Below the pieces are notes generated by a model. It was not told the origin of the DNA. It did no database searches and saw only the letters and a list, made by a program, of their open reading frames with translations. This document shows, piece after piece, positions 21,621 through 34,500 of a stretch of 45,630 bases of DNA; the stretch's first letter is position 1; each line of letters begins with the position of its first letter. The translations under genes and the position numbers were made by a program. Source of the DNA: Cylindrodendrum hubeiense (taxonomy: Eukaryota; Ascomycota; Sordariomycetes; Hypocreales; Nectriaceae); contig JAANBB010000337.1 of assembly GCA_014621425.1 (NCBI GenBank), positions 1-45,630 of the forward strand, given 5' to 3'.

Positions 21621-24600
21621 GTCTTTCTTAAAGTTCTCTTTTACTTTTTCCTATCTCTTTTCCTTTTAAAATAAGTCTCTTTTAAGTATAGATTTATTAA
21701 ATAGAATATTATCTTATAACTTTACTTTATTTACCTTTCTTTTATATATTATATTAACCTAAATTATCTCTTTCTATTAATTGACTTTATATTTCTAGAA
21801 TTACACTTTTCTAGTTTTAATAACTATTAGGATATTATTATAAATTTAATTTTCTATTATTATTAAGAAGATTTTCCTTATTATCTCTTTATTTAAGTAT
21901 CTATTTAGATATTTATTATTATTATTTTCTAAACTATTAATAACCTTCCTATTTAGTTTAAAGGGATTTAGTAAGCTTATTTTAATCTATTTAGAGTGAT
22001 TTAAGTAATATCTGGGTTTTTCTATTTTAAGTTTCTAGTAATAGCTATAATTAGCTTTACTATTCTTAATTAACATATTATTAATATTTCTCTTAATATA
22101 GAGGTATAATTAAATATAATCCTTATACTTCTTATAAATAATATCCTTAGAATAAAGAATAATAAGATTATTAAGCTAGGAGTTATATATATCTTCTATA
22201 TAATAAAGATATTACTTAAGTAAATCTTTATATTTATAATTCTAGTTATTATAACTTAGTTATTTAAATAAGATATAGTCTTAGTCTTAACTAGCTTAAT
22301 ATTAAGATTATAGATTTTAATAATAATATCTAAGATAATATTATTCTTAGTTCTAGTATTTAAAATTACCTCTAATATATACCTATTAGAGTATTCTAGC
22401 TATATTTATAACTTTAATAAGTTTTAGTATAAAGATAAGAGTTTTAGTCCTAGTATATAAATAAGACTTAGATTAATTTTTATAAGTATTATATTAAGTA
22501 CTTTTATTATTAATAGGCTTTTTTCTTTTCCTAAAGATATTAGATTTATTAAGTTATTCTTAATTATTAAATAATCTCTAGAAATAAGTAATAAATTAAT
22601 ATTATATTTAATTTCTTCTAGTTTTAGATTTAGAGTAATAATATAAAGATTATATCTCTTAGTTAAGTTATTAAAATAGACCTCTGAGAATAAGTTACTC
22701 TCTAATCCTAAAACTATATTTATAATAACTTTTTTAAGTTTCTGACTATTATAGGTTAGACTTAGATTTACCTATCTAATCTTAATAATCCTATTAATTA
22801 GATTATATAAGTCTTTAATTATAGACTTTCTAAACTTAAGGTTATTCTAAATTAGTTAAGGGATTATAATCCTAATCTTTATAATTATAACCCTAGACTT
22901 TAATATCTTTCTTAGCTTTAAGATAGTTATTTATCTTCTAGTAAGATTATTAATATTAGATATAATAGCTTTGACTAGCTCTCTGTCTTTAGGGTTATAC
23001 TAATTTAGGACTTTTAGAACTATTTCTAGCTCTTTCTCTTTCTCCTTAATATTTTCTAGAATTTCTTTTACTCTCTTTCTCTTTATAATATTAATTTTGA
23101 AGATTATATTATTATTTAAGATCCTAGAAAGTGAGTCTTTTATTCCTTTATTAATTAGAATAATATTTATCTTAATATAATATTTAGCTAGATTATTATC
23201 TAAAACTTTTCTAGTCTAGTTACTTATACTATTAATAATAAGGTTCTTAAATATAGAGTTCTAGTTATATTTTATAAAGTTTATAATTAGGTCTTATTTC
23301 TCTTAAATAAGGTCCTAATTCTAGATAATAGACTAATTACCTGTTATTTCTATAATAAATCCTATTATTAGGGAATTAGGGAATCTCTTAATTTATATTA
23401 TAATAAGCTTCTTTATACTATCTAGATATTATATTTTCTAGACTAGTTTAGGAGAAAGAATAGCTTCCTTTCTATTAACTTAAGCTATATTAGATTTTAA
23501 GTTAAAATTAATATAATTTGCTTTCCTATTCTTTTATAGCTTAGAGTAGTTATTAGGAAAGTGTCCTATTAGATAGTAATAGAAGTATTATACCTGTTAA
23601 TTTCTATAGTTTATATTAATTATAATATCTTAACTATTAGCTTAGAATAACCTATATAGGATAGAGTTATAATTAGAATTAAATAGAAAGTTAATAAGTC
23701 TCTATTTCTTAATATTCTACTAGAATATTATTATTATTCTTATCTTTATATTCTTATACTTCTATATAATGTTAATACTTATTTTCTAGATTATCTGGGC
23801 TAAGTTATTAATAATTAAGTTTATTAGGGCTTTTATTATAGTTTATTTTAGTAGATTTAGATCTCTCTTCTCCCTTTCCCTTTTCTAGTTATACTTTCTC
23901 TTCTAAGATTCTTTAATAAGATCTTTAAAAGACTAATCCCTTTCTAGTAAGTATATAATAAGATCTATTATCTTTTTATATTATATAGATTATAATTCTA
24001 AGATTATTATATTCTTCTATTAGTATATCTAGATAATAATTATCTAGGGAAGGATATGGAAAATAATATATAAGTTACTCTCTTTAAACTTCCCCCTATT
24101 ATTAAGAGCTCTATAGAGTTCTTAATAGATCTTAAACTATATAAGGATATTCTTATTATTTATATTCTTTATAGATTATGTGTTTATTTTGAGGATTTTC
24201 TAGAGGGACTAGATTTGTTAATTCTTATTCCCTTTCTTAAAGACTTCTCTTAGACTTTCTTTAATCTCTGATTATATATATTTAAGGTTTTTCTTTACTT
24301 TTAACCTGATTTCTTTCTTAATAAAATAAAGAAATAAAACTTATTATATTTTATTTTTTTCTATTCTTTCTCTAATATAGTTATTAAATTTGTATAGGAA
24401 GTTAGAGATATTCTTTCTATTAAACTTATAGTTAAAGTGATATAAAGGGATAACTAAGATTATCTTAGATTTTATCTTATTCTAATTTATCTAATTAAAT
24501 AGCTTAATATTAAGAGTTTTTACTTTATTAGTATTAGGTATAAATTTAATAAATATCTTAATTAGAAAATATTCCTCTAATAAGATCAGAACTAGTATTA

Positions 24601-25300
24601 ACTTAAACTTTAAATATTCTTCCTTTTAAACTGTTTTTAATATTAACTTATTAATAAGTATTAAATAAGATACTTTTTTTTTCTTTTCCTTTATTTTATG
24701 CTTTAAGAGTAGAGCTAACTCTCCTAGAATATTAACCCTTTTCCTTCTAGATAGAGTATAAATCTTATTCTTAAATATTATTAGTTAGTTATTTCCTTTA
24801 CCTTTTAATAATAATAAAATTTATAGTAAATAACCCTTGATTTTCCTTCTAATTAAGAGAGTTAAGATAAATAAAAAGAATATATAAAAGATATCCCTTT
24901 CTAGTCACTAGTTAATATAATTATAATTATAATCTATAGGAATAGATAGAAAAGGATAATAAAAGTTAAATAGGTATTTGTAAATATTATTATTAATTTT
25001 CTTATTATTATTATTCTTCTTATTAATATTCTTTTTCTTGTTTTTCCCTCCTTAATAATATAAGTAATCTCTATACTTATTATTTTCTTTTCTATTTCTT
25101 TCTATCTTTAGGCCTTTCTAGCTCTTTTCCTACTAGATTATTAACTAGATTATAATAATTAGATTCTTATTATATATAATAATCTATATAATAAGTAGAG
25201 TTATAATTACTTTTTTATTTTACTCTTTCCTAGCCTTTCTTATCCTATTAATAGTAATTTAGATATTATTAGTATTCTTGACCTCTAATAGTATTATTAT
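21621..25300 (-). pseudogene. RIP-degraded gag and gag-pol linker of element F
   Basis: The minus strand upstream of RT carries a frame with a CCHC zinc-knuckle relic at about 23540-23595. It reads Y-FY-Y-LIG-H-FPNN-Y, with three cysteines converted to Tyr and the His kept, and is followed by SKLQKNRK. Right of it lies the larger gag part. Left of it lies a frame of about 600 codons to the RT, for example KKVIINIVLGLESNLFSEVYF near 22700, that should hold the protease. I could not identify the DSG/DTG motif. The gag start near 25300 is estimated from the loss of coding appearance. Confidence 0.62.
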
Positions 25301-25682
25301 AACTACTTTTTATTATATAATATATATTATTAGATACTTTCTAATCTCTTTTTACTTTCTTTTTCTCTAGTACTTTTAGTATTAATAAGTTAGTAAGATA
25401 ATATTAATTATATTATAAAGATTAGTTATCTATTTTCATTTTAGCTAGTAAGATCTAGATAGAAGATCTTATTATTAAATAGCTAATTCCCAGTTTACCT
25501 TTTTTTTATTATTTATAAGTTATATTTTAGGGGTTTAGTTAGTCTCTTAATAGAATTATAATTTTCTAGTTTCTTTTTTACTCTATAAGTTTAATATAGA
25601 CTATAATTTAGAAGTATATCTATTAATCTAGTCCTTATTCTTCTAGAATTAATAGACTTATTATCCTATTATAATCTTTAAA
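25301..25682 (-). other. Leader of element F with possible primer binding site
   Basis: This short AT-rich stretch lies between the presumed gag start and the 5' LTR. Immediately next to the LTR the minus strand reads TTTAAAGATTATAATAGGAT, which could be a RIP-altered primer binding site starting TGGAGATTATAAT. No other feature was seen. Confidence 0.35.
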
Positions 25683-26210
25683 TAAAGTGATAAGAAAAGG
25701 GATCTTAGCCTAATATTAAAATAGATATCCTCCTATAAAAATCCTTAATTAAGTGTTAATAGTAAGTTTCCTTAAATTAGGTATATATATAGGTTATAGC
25801 TAGAGTTATTAACTATTATCTTTTAATTTTAAGTTCTTAAAAAAGAAAAGTATCTAATTAGATACTTAATTAAAGAAATAATAATCTTTGTATTAATAAG
25901 ATATTAAAAACTATAATTAATATAATAAAAATCCCAATCTTAAAGATTCAGGTATAACTAATAATAAAGAAAATTAAGGGAAAATTATAAATTAATATAA
26001 GTAATATAGAAAATTAAAAAGACTCTATTAGGAGGGTTAGGGAAGGTCTTATTCCTCTACTAAACTATCCTTTTAAAAGGTTTTTTTTATGTGTTAATAC
26101 TTCCTAATACCTAAGGTCTTTAATTAGAGACCTTCCCTTTTATTCACTTTCCCGGGTAACCTTATATTTCTTGGCCCTTCTTATTTAATATGATAATCCC
26201 TGTTATTTTA
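25683..26210 (-). repeat. 5' LTR of element F (528 bp)
   Basis: It starts TAAAGTGATAAG and ends TGTTATTTTA in plus coordinates. It is intermediate in mutation between the 8629 copy (most mutated) and the 20933 copy (least). It is followed directly by ATAG and the resumed MULE copy H. Confidence 0.88.
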
Positions 26211-27777
26211 ATAGTTTTTAATATAATATTTAGCTTAATTAATAATAAGAGATAGAAAAGATTTTAATTCCTTATAGAAGGGATTTAATAGCTAATTAAT
26301 AAATAATCTATTAAAGACCTAACTATTATTATTATAGACTTTAATAAGTTAATAAAGATAGTCTTAGATAATTAGTTTTCTATATTATAATAATAGTTAT
26401 ATATCTATTATATTAACTCTAATATCCTTTTTAAATTAAAGTAAAAATAGCTTAAGCTATCTAAGCTTACTAGTAACTTAGATAATAATAATCTTAATAA
26501 ATCCCCTTAATATTATACTTAACTTAGCCTAGTTAACTAAGTATTAATTAAATACTTAATAATTAATAAGATTCCTTATACTTATTAAGATATTTCTTAA
26601 ATATAGAAAGTTATATTATTTACTAATAATAAGATAATCTATAAGAAAGCTTAGAGAATACTATATAAGGAATTTTATAATTAATAACTAATCTTATATT
26701 ACTTATATAATACTTATATACTTGTGAGAACTTAATAGACTTATTACTTTATTAAGATATACTATAACTTTAGTATTTATATTATATCTAATATAGAAAT
26801 AAATAATAATAATATTAAAAGCTATTTATTAAATANTATAANTAATCTCTTTTATCTTATTAAGATAATATAAAATATAATAAAAGATTAAGAATATAAT
26901 TTCTTAAATAAGTATATAATAAATAAAATACTTATAATATATAATCTCTCTAGATTAAACTCAGAATATCTAGGTAAACTATAAATAATAATCTCTTTAA
27001 AAAGCCTAACCTTAATATAAAAGTAATATTATATTATATATAAGATAATATTAACTAGAAAGAATCCCTTTCTAATCCCTCTCTAAGACTATAATAATAA
27101 CTATTTTATCTTAATAGAACTTAATATCCTATACTCTTATATAATCTATAAGAAGTTAAGTTTAGATCTATAATTTATAAAGTGAGATATCTATCTATAT
27201 TAATAACTTTAAGAATTATTATTATAAGATCTATATTATTATATCCTTAATCTAAAGATTACTTTAATATTATATAATTACCTAAGAAATATATTATAAG
27301 TTATACTCTTAAATTTAACTATTAAGATTAATAATTAATCCTAACTAACTAATACTTAATTAATTACTATATTAACAAGCTAAATAATAAAGTATAAATA
27401 AGATTAGCTAATAGAAAGTCAAAATTAATTAATATTAATAAAGATTAAATAAGAAATAAGCTAATAAGATAGATTAACTATATAAATAACCTATAACTAA
27501 TTAATTATACTTAATCCTAGATATCTTATTAGAATATAAACTATTAGATAAAGATTATAGTCTAGTATTTATAGAATAAGAAATTAATAGAAACTAATAA
27601 ATAATAATAGAAAGTAATATAAAATAAAATTATAAAATTAAAATAGAAATAATAAGATTTTAATTATTTATAGGTAAAATAAGAATTTAAATCCTAAGGA
27701 TTAAAAATATACTATTATAGTAAATTATATATTAGGTTATCTTGATCATATTATAATAGTATTATCAGGTTATCTTA
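26211..27777 (+). mobile_element. Right half of old MULE copy H, with transposase C-terminal relic
   Basis: It resumes copy H at the point corresponding to 13273 of the complete MULE and stays alignable to about 14832. The transposase part (to about 27560) has the same blocks as the complete copy but is fully A/T-converted. No open stretch of more than a few dozen codons remains, and the AT-hook motifs are erased. Two Ns are at 26836 and 26842. The alignment stops in the second 33-bp repeat unit, at TCTTA (27773-27777), where the LTR of element E begins. The rest of H, including its right TIR, should lie beyond the right edge of the window. Confidence 0.85.
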
Positions 27778-28218
27778 TATAATAGTTATACTAGTAATCT
27801 ATAATATATAAGGTATAGGATAGGTCAAAGACTATTTCCTAAAAGATAAACTATAGGGTTTATATTAGTAATAATAATCAGGATAAACTTATCTTATAAG
27901 ATTATATATAATAATAGTTAATTAGCTTAGTAGTATAATAAGTCAAGATAATTAAGTTAATCAGATTATATTAATAGCTAGAGAACTATATATCTAGAAT
28001 ATGTACATTCTAGTTAACTATATACTAATAGGGGATTATTAGATTATAGAAATAATCTAGTAATCCTAAGTCTTAAATTATAGATTATTCATTATAATCT
28101 ATAATCCTAGATCATAGATCATATAAGATAATCCACGATTATATAATAATTAGGTAAAATTTGTAAGTATATAATTACTACTAGTCCTAATTACCTATTC
28201 ATAATATAAGCTATAACA
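27778..28218 (-). repeat. 3' LTR of element E (441 bp)
   Basis: Its first 160 bp are nearly identical to 45471-45630, with differences that are mostly C/T or G/A. The inner end GCTATAACA is followed by the purine tract on the minus strand. It contains several ATAATCTA/TAGATTAT palindromic words around 28050-28130. Confidence 0.87.
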
Positions 28219-28238
28219 TAATATCTCCCCTCTATTAG
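28219..28238 (-). other. Polypurine tract of element E
   Basis: Minus strand CTAATAGAGGGGAGATATTA directly precedes the 3' LTR start TGTTATAG. A G-rich purine run at this position is the expected primer for plus-strand DNA synthesis, and it fixes the element's orientation independently of the coding evidence. Confidence 0.7.
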
Positions 28239-28585
28239 TTCTTATTCTTAAGACCTAATATAAGACTATATTTAAATTTCTAATATAAGTATAAAACCTA
28301 GACTTATAAATATTCACTGATTATTATATCAGGTTATATTTCCAAATCTATTAAACACAAGTAGTATTCTACTCTTACACGGTTTATTAAACTTAAGAGT
28401 TATAAAACTATACTATACTCTAAATATTTTAAGGCTAAAGTGGTCTATTATATTATATCACATTCCTCTTAGTATAGTAAATACATTAATCTGAGTATTT
28501 CTTATAATAGCTCAAATATCACCAATTTCTATTTATCTTTATAATTCTTTAGGTAGTTTACTATTAATTTTTATAGTAATTAAAA
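28239..28585. other. Non-coding stretch between purine tract and antisense frame of E
   Basis: This AT-rich 3' region of element E holds no clear reading frame on either strand. It could contain further 5' sequence of the antisense frame that follows, but I cannot support a start or an intron. Confidence 0.4.
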
Positions 28586-28965
28586 ACATAAAAGTATAAT
28601 AGAAGGTTAATACTAATATTAAGACTATAGAGACTATCTTATTAGAAACCTTAGCTTGTTTAGTTTGTTTATATAAGTAAAAGAGGTTATTATATAAGAA
28701 GGATTCTGATTTATTTATTTATGGAATTCATAAGGTAAATAAGGAGGATAGGATTCATTCTTAGGAGGAGGCTATTCTTAGTAAACAGCAGGCTATTAGA
28801 GAAGCTTAGATTACTAGTACTATAAACTTACTTAACTGGACTTCTATCCTAAATCCTATTAATCCTTTCTTAGTTATTATAGGTAGTGGACAAGCTATTT
28901 CTTAGTATCTATCCCAGTATATAGTTCTTACTAGGTATAATTATAATCTTTCATATAGGAATTTT
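28586..28965 (+). pseudogene. Antisense reading frame in the 3' region of element E
   Basis: On the plus strand, opposite to pol of E, a frame of about 120 codons reads ETLACLVCLYKQKRLLYKK and then GIHKVNKEDRIHS, EEAILSKQQAIREA and NLLNWTSILNPINPFL. The only stops are TAA/TAG at likely CAA/CAG/TGG sites. The pattern of a basic leucine-containing helix, R-L-RKQKRFL-like, then GI-x-(V/L)DEED and a Glu-rich segment resembles small antisense proteins often annotated as hypothetical in fungal Gypsy 3' regions. That resemblance is from memory and untested. The stretch is less A/T-converted than its surroundings. Function unknown. It ends head-to-head with the pol C-terminus near 28970. Confidence 0.6.
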
Positions 28966-28969
28966 TTAA

Positions 28970-29129
28970 GTTTATTTTAATAATACAAAAAATACTTAAT
29001 TAATTCCTATAAGTTTTCTACTTCTATAAATCCTTATTATTTAACTAAATATATAATCTTATTATTTTCTCGTTTTATATCAAGGATATCTTTAATAATA
29101 AATTCTTAGTTATTCTTAACTTCTATTTC
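28970..29129 (-). pseudogene. Chromodomain end of element E pol (cut off by element D)
   Basis: The minus-strand frame from 29129 reads EIEVKNN, EFIIKDILDIKREN, IIYLVK, GFIEVENL and ELIKYF. This matches the chromodomain pattern E-V-E-x-I-L-D, Y-L-V-K-W-K-G, N-T-W-E, where W and K codons have become stops. It continues the frame that ends at 38825 (KVIDWNNK) once D and one copy of ATTTC are removed. Chromodomains at the pol C-terminus bind methylated histone H3 in known chromoviruses and guide integration. Confidence 0.78.
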
Positions 29130-29590
29130 TATTATAGAACCCGGTAATAATAGGGCATCAGTATTATCCTCGATAGTATACCTCACTGCATTATAGCGGT
29201 CTAGGCCAGCCAGAGGAAATACCCAGGGATATTTCCAAAGATTGGAAAAAGAAATCAGCCGGAAATCCTGAGATGCACTCCGGATAGCTCCTAAATTTCC
29301 ACGGGATTTCCTAGAACATAGGAAAAGTAATTCTAGGGAAATCCCTAGGATTTCCTTGGGAAAGCTAATCCCATTTCCTAAGCCTTTCTGAGGATTAATA
29401 GAGGATTTCCCTTAGATTTCCCGGAGATTTCCTAAATATATAATATTCTGGGAAATCTCTAGAAATCTTAAAGGTTATTTTTCTTTCTATATTTAATTAT
29501 ATAATAATAGAGAAGGTTTACTTTACTATTTCTCTAGTAATCCTAGATAGTTTTTTTTTTCTTTATATTAAATTAGTAGATTCTATATTA
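29130..29590 (+). repeat. 5' LTR of element D (461 bp)
   Basis: This is the less mutated LTR of the pair, keeping CCCGG, GCGG and several CpA. It contains about a dozen copies of GGAAAT/ATTTCC words between 29215 and 29460, many within GGGAAATCCC-like palindromes. A putative primer binding site (AATAGTAATT, possibly from TGGTAGTAATT) starts a few bases after its end. Confidence 0.93.
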
Positions 29591-29959
29591 ATTTAATAGT
29601 AATTATATACTTCCCTCTATTATATAATTCTATATATTACTAGATACTAGCCTTTATAAAAAACTTCTCTTTACCTACTATTAATTCCTAGATATCTATT
29701 ATTACTTTACTAAGAAGATCCTTATTAAACTAATTAATAAGGAATAGATTAGAATAGAGGAAGATATTACTATTAAAACTTTTTAATAATAAAGAAAAGA
29801 ATACCTAATCCCTCTAAGAGAGGTTTAGAATCTCTATTATCCTATTTAACTAATATAACTCATAAACTCTTAGAATTATAATTATAATCTTATTATAGAT
29901 AGTCTATAAAACTAGGAATATAATCCCAAGTACCTTAAATATAGAATACAGTTATATAG

Positions 29960-31500
29960 CTATACTAACCACCTCACTTACTATAAAGGCAAATTATATA
30001 TTAATCAAATACCCCTTCTAAGTCTATTAATAACTATAGCTAACACAGGACTAGCTAGCACATAGCTAGACCCTCTAGCCAACATAAGATCATAATATCA
30101 AGAATTACCTAACCCTCTTATAGGAAGTGATAATTATATAAGTTCATATCTTCTACTATAAACACTAACTAATAGATCTCCAGTCTAATCTCTAGCCCTA
30201 TTTCTAGATTTAATAACCAATATACCTCTAGTAATCATTATAATTAACAAGTAATTCTAATAGCTATTAGATAATATATAACCCACTCTAATAAATATAG
30301 GTAATACCTATATCTACTTTTAGCTAGAAGAAATAAGATAATTCTAGTCCCTAGAAACCTATAATAAATAATTTAATAATATTATCATAGATAATATTAA
30401 GGCTATCTACTAATAAGTAAAATACTTTAATAATACCCTAACCTAATATATAGCCAGAGGACTAGAATATAAAGCACTACTAATAATAAATATCTTATAA
30501 TTCCTCTTAGAATCTACTCTTAACTAATATAATAATAATCTAGATAATATCTAGTAAAATACCTATATAAATACTATTATTAGACTTAGATATTAATATA
30601 ACTTACTTAAAGAATAATTCTAGATATAAACTAACATTACCTTACAGTCCTTTAATAAACTAAAATATACCCTTTAAGATATTTATAACCAGATAGACTT
30701 CTATATCTAAATATCTCAGATAAAATATTAATCTATTATAGCCAGATATAATAATATATAATTAAAATTAATTATCTTTATTAAATTAGATAATCCTCTA
30801 TATAAAAAACTAATAGTCCTAACTCTATTATAAATATTTTCTAAATAGATTAAATAATATATATATATAATACTAAACCTTTATTATACTATTATTAAAG
30901 GAAATCTCAAGGACTAGATAAATAAGTCTAAGTAAAGACAAAACATACCTTCCCACCCAAATCTAAATATTTCCCATTTTATCTAACTAGAAATAATAAG
31001 ATCTATTAAGACCCCGGAATAATCATATAATACCCCAAATAGAGACTATAATACTAGAAATTAATATACCCCCTAGAATACTCACAGATCTAGGATACTA
31101 ACTTCATACTTATAGACTCTAGCTATATCTAGATCTTTAAACACTAATCCTCCTAATTAAACCCCAATTAAAACATTATTAGAATAATCTAACCAAATAA
31201 TCTCAAATATTCCTAGACCACCTCTAGCATATTAATCCTCCTCCTTCTAATAAAAAAGTATATATCCTAGTAATACCCTATAGAGAAATTATATTAATTA
31301 TCTAATTAAGAATATCTTAATAGATAATTAAGATAAAGTCTATTTCTTTAAGAAAATACTAGAATAGATATTAATAGCTAGCAAACAAGATCACCCTCTA
31401 ACTAAAAATCATATTATAAAAACAATAAATTTCACAAATAATAAGACTTTAAATAAAGATAAAATAAATAACCTAATAATACCTAAGACTAAGAAATTCT
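29960..31500 (+). pseudogene. RIP-degraded gag of element D
   Basis: The plus-strand frame between the 5' LTR leader and the protease has the size (about 500 codons) and place of a gag. Readable pieces include DHNIKNYLTLL (about 30085) and a Pro/Asn/Gln-rich C-terminal part (about 30950-31250). I could not identify a CCHC zinc knuckle. Stops are TAA/TAG. G is strongly depleted and C retained on this strand. The start codon is not determined. The 370 bp between the LTR and this frame hold no other feature. Confidence 0.55.
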
Positions 31501-31559
31501 ATAAATTTATCTAAAAAACTATTATTATTACCTCACAAATAGAATATATTAACTTCATC

Positions 31560-34500
31560 CTAGATATTAATAATAAAAAACCAATATTCAATAATATTAC
31601 TTTCCCTCCATAGAAAATATCTCTATCACCACCTATAGTTAAATATATCCTAATAAAAATTATTCTAGGATTAAGATTATTAATATAATATATATATTTC
31701 CAGATCTAAATATAAACTAGACCTTATAGAAAGACCAGGCAAAAAACCTACCTTAATTCCAGAATTACCAGATCAGTTATCTTACAGGAAATACTATCCT
31801 TCTTCCCGAATACCTTTATAGATAAAAGTCTCTAGATAAAACTTAAAGGTATAGAAATAAGCTATATTAAAGGATAAGTAACCTTCATTATCTACTTATC
31901 CAGATACAAAAACAGGAAACCAACATTAATAAAAGCTATTACTAACATATAGGTAATACCTAATCTAAATACTAATCTCCTCCTAGAACAAGAATTCAAT
32001 ATATCCTATCAGATAAATATCCTAAACTTAACTTAGAAAATAATAATTAGATCAATTAATAAAATACACCTACTAATAATAATATACCACAAATCCAAAT
32101 TAATTAGAATACCCTTACATATAATAGACTCTATAATAATTCCCCCAAGAAATAATAAAACTATATAGATTTCTAGAGGAAAATAAACTAAAGAATAGGA
32201 CTATCTTCTTAATCCCTAATATAAAAGAATAATCAGTATCTTAATATAATAATCAGAGATAGTATATATAATAAACTATTCCTAGAAACCTATAACCTTC
32301 TAGCTAAACTAATATATAGCTACTCTAAATCCTATTAACCCTAGTAAAAAAATCAAGGAAGTTAATTAGACCTAGCTTATAATTACTCACAGAGAATATA
32401 CACTTACTAATTATAATATACTAACTAAAATAGTAGAAACCAATATCCTAGAAGAAGATAATCCCTGAAAAGACAACCTATCTATTTAGACCTAGAGTAT
32501 AGATAGTAATACTAAACTAGATATCTCCTAGCTAAAATATCTACTAGTACACACTCTCCTATAAGGAGTTTATATATTTAAAGGAAAACCAGAATTCACT
32601 AACAAACTCCAGGAACTAATAGAATCCTTTCCTAAACTCTAGATTAATACTAGGGTAATTAATATTAAGAAAAAATACTAGATAAAGATATTATTAGCAG
32701 AGAATTAGTATAAATAAAAGCTCAATTCTAGGGTATATCCTCTTAGCCTCAAAAACAGAGAATTCCTAGATAAAACATTTAACAGATTATATAAGTAAAA
32801 TAAGATAAAATAGACCTATAAACCCACTCCCTTTACTAGCCCAGTATTTATTATATAATAAACAGTTAATAGAAAAAAAAAGGGCTATATTATAATTAAT
32901 TTACAAACTCTTAACCATATTACTATCCCAGATACCTATCTAATACCCCTCTAATAGGATATTCTCTAGAAACTCTATAAAAAGAAATAGATAATAATTA
33001 TAGATACCTAAAACTTTTTCTCTTAATTCCTCATATATTAGACTTATTATAACCAGTTCATAGTAATTAGTCATTAAAAGATAGAGTAATCTAAGATCAC
33101 CCTAATAGACTTTAAGAATTTACTAGCCTATATCTAATAATTTATAGATTATATCCTAAAAAATTACTAGGAATATACTTTTATATTTATTAATAATATT
33201 ATTATTTACTTAGATATTAAGAAAGAATACTTAATATAACTTATTAAGATCTTTTAACTATTCTAATAAAGAAACATCACCCTATCCCCAGAAAAGGTAT
33301 TTTTAGGATATCCTTTAGTAGAATTATTAGATTTCCAGATTGACAGGGTCAGCCTCACTAATATAGCTAGACAGGTTAAAATCCTAAAAAATATCCAGTT
33401 TCCAAATATCCTATAATAGCTTGAGAAATAGATTAGTATAATCAGATAGCTCTAATACTTAATAAGAAGATTCACTAGTCAAATCAAACTATTATAATAG
33501 TGTAAAATAGCCTTACTAGTAAAAGAAAGATAAGAAGATAAGATAATTACAGGATAAACTCAAGTAGCTTATACTAATAAAACTATATTTAACCTTACTA
33601 TAGTAAAAAAAAGTACTTTAAAAATATTATAGATAGCCTAATAGAAACTAGTATCCTATATTATTTCAACCTCAACTAATAACTATTCCTTTAATTAGAT
33701 ACCTTTAAAGAATAAGAAATAAGCAGAATAATATACTATTTAAATCCCAAATACTTATAGGATAGTCTAAGTAAGATTCTATCTACTATAATCTAACCTA
33801 TTATATATCTTAGCTAAATACTAAGAGATACCGAGAAATAATACTAGCCCACAGAACTTAAGATAACCTATCTAATATAAATATATTAGAAACTTTATAT
33901 CTAATTATATTCTATAAAAAGAAAAAGGATAATTATATTCATAGATTATTCTATAGTATATATCCTAATAAACTAAAAGTTAGCATTCTCTTAGAATTCC
34001 AAGAATAATAAGAGACTTACCATAATATTATAATATTTAAGCTAATTTCCACTAAACCTCAAGTACATTCCCAGACCTAATAATATTATACCTAATACTT
34101 TATCTCACTTACTCAGGGAAATCCTCGGAAATAAATAGGAACTTGAAAAAGAACTAGATACCTAATAGAAAGGGAGAGTAAATATCAAGTAAATATACTA
34201 TTTCTTAGAAATATTAATTAAGCCTATATTTAAAAGGGAAATAAGAGATAATTACTAGATAGATAAATAAATAGCCAGAATTATCTAATAACTAGATAAT
34301 AAAAATAAGATACTCAGATTACTATTTATATATATTAAGAAAATAATTTATCTAATTAAACCAGATAGATAAAAGAAACTCTATATCTCATAAAAAACAA
34401 TCAAATAGCTAATCCAGGAAATATATTCCTAAAAGAACCATCCAGGAAGAGACTAAATATAATATAACTTATAGTTAATCTTTACTATTAAAAAACTCTA

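Larger units (their letters stand above)
8629..26210 (-). mobile_element. Large Ty3/Gypsy LTR retrotransposon F, full length, multiply interrupted
   Basis: 528-bp LTRs lie at 8629-9156 (3' LTR) and 25683-26210 (5' LTR). They start TAAAGTGATAAG and end TCACTTTA, perfect short inverted ends that fit TG...CA after RIP. ATAG flanks both sides (8625-8628, 26211-26214) and the host MULE H resumes exactly beyond. Coding is on the minus strand: gag with zinc knuckle near 23560, RT near 20300-21600, integrase near 18500-19100, and a long extra frame 16725-9200. Subtracting the nested MULE, TRIM and solo LTR leaves about 12.8 kb, large for a Gypsy element. A possible primer binding site lies at 25662-25682 and a purine tract at 9157-9170 on the minus strand. 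Confidence 0.88.

Noticed and set aside
8629..26210. Two tandem retroelements sharing a middle LTR (8629-21460 and 20933-26210)
   Set aside because: The sequences after the first and middle LTR are unrelated, while gag lies right of the middle LTR and RT left of it in one frame. Removing the middle LTR restores RT, so it is a solo insertion in one element.
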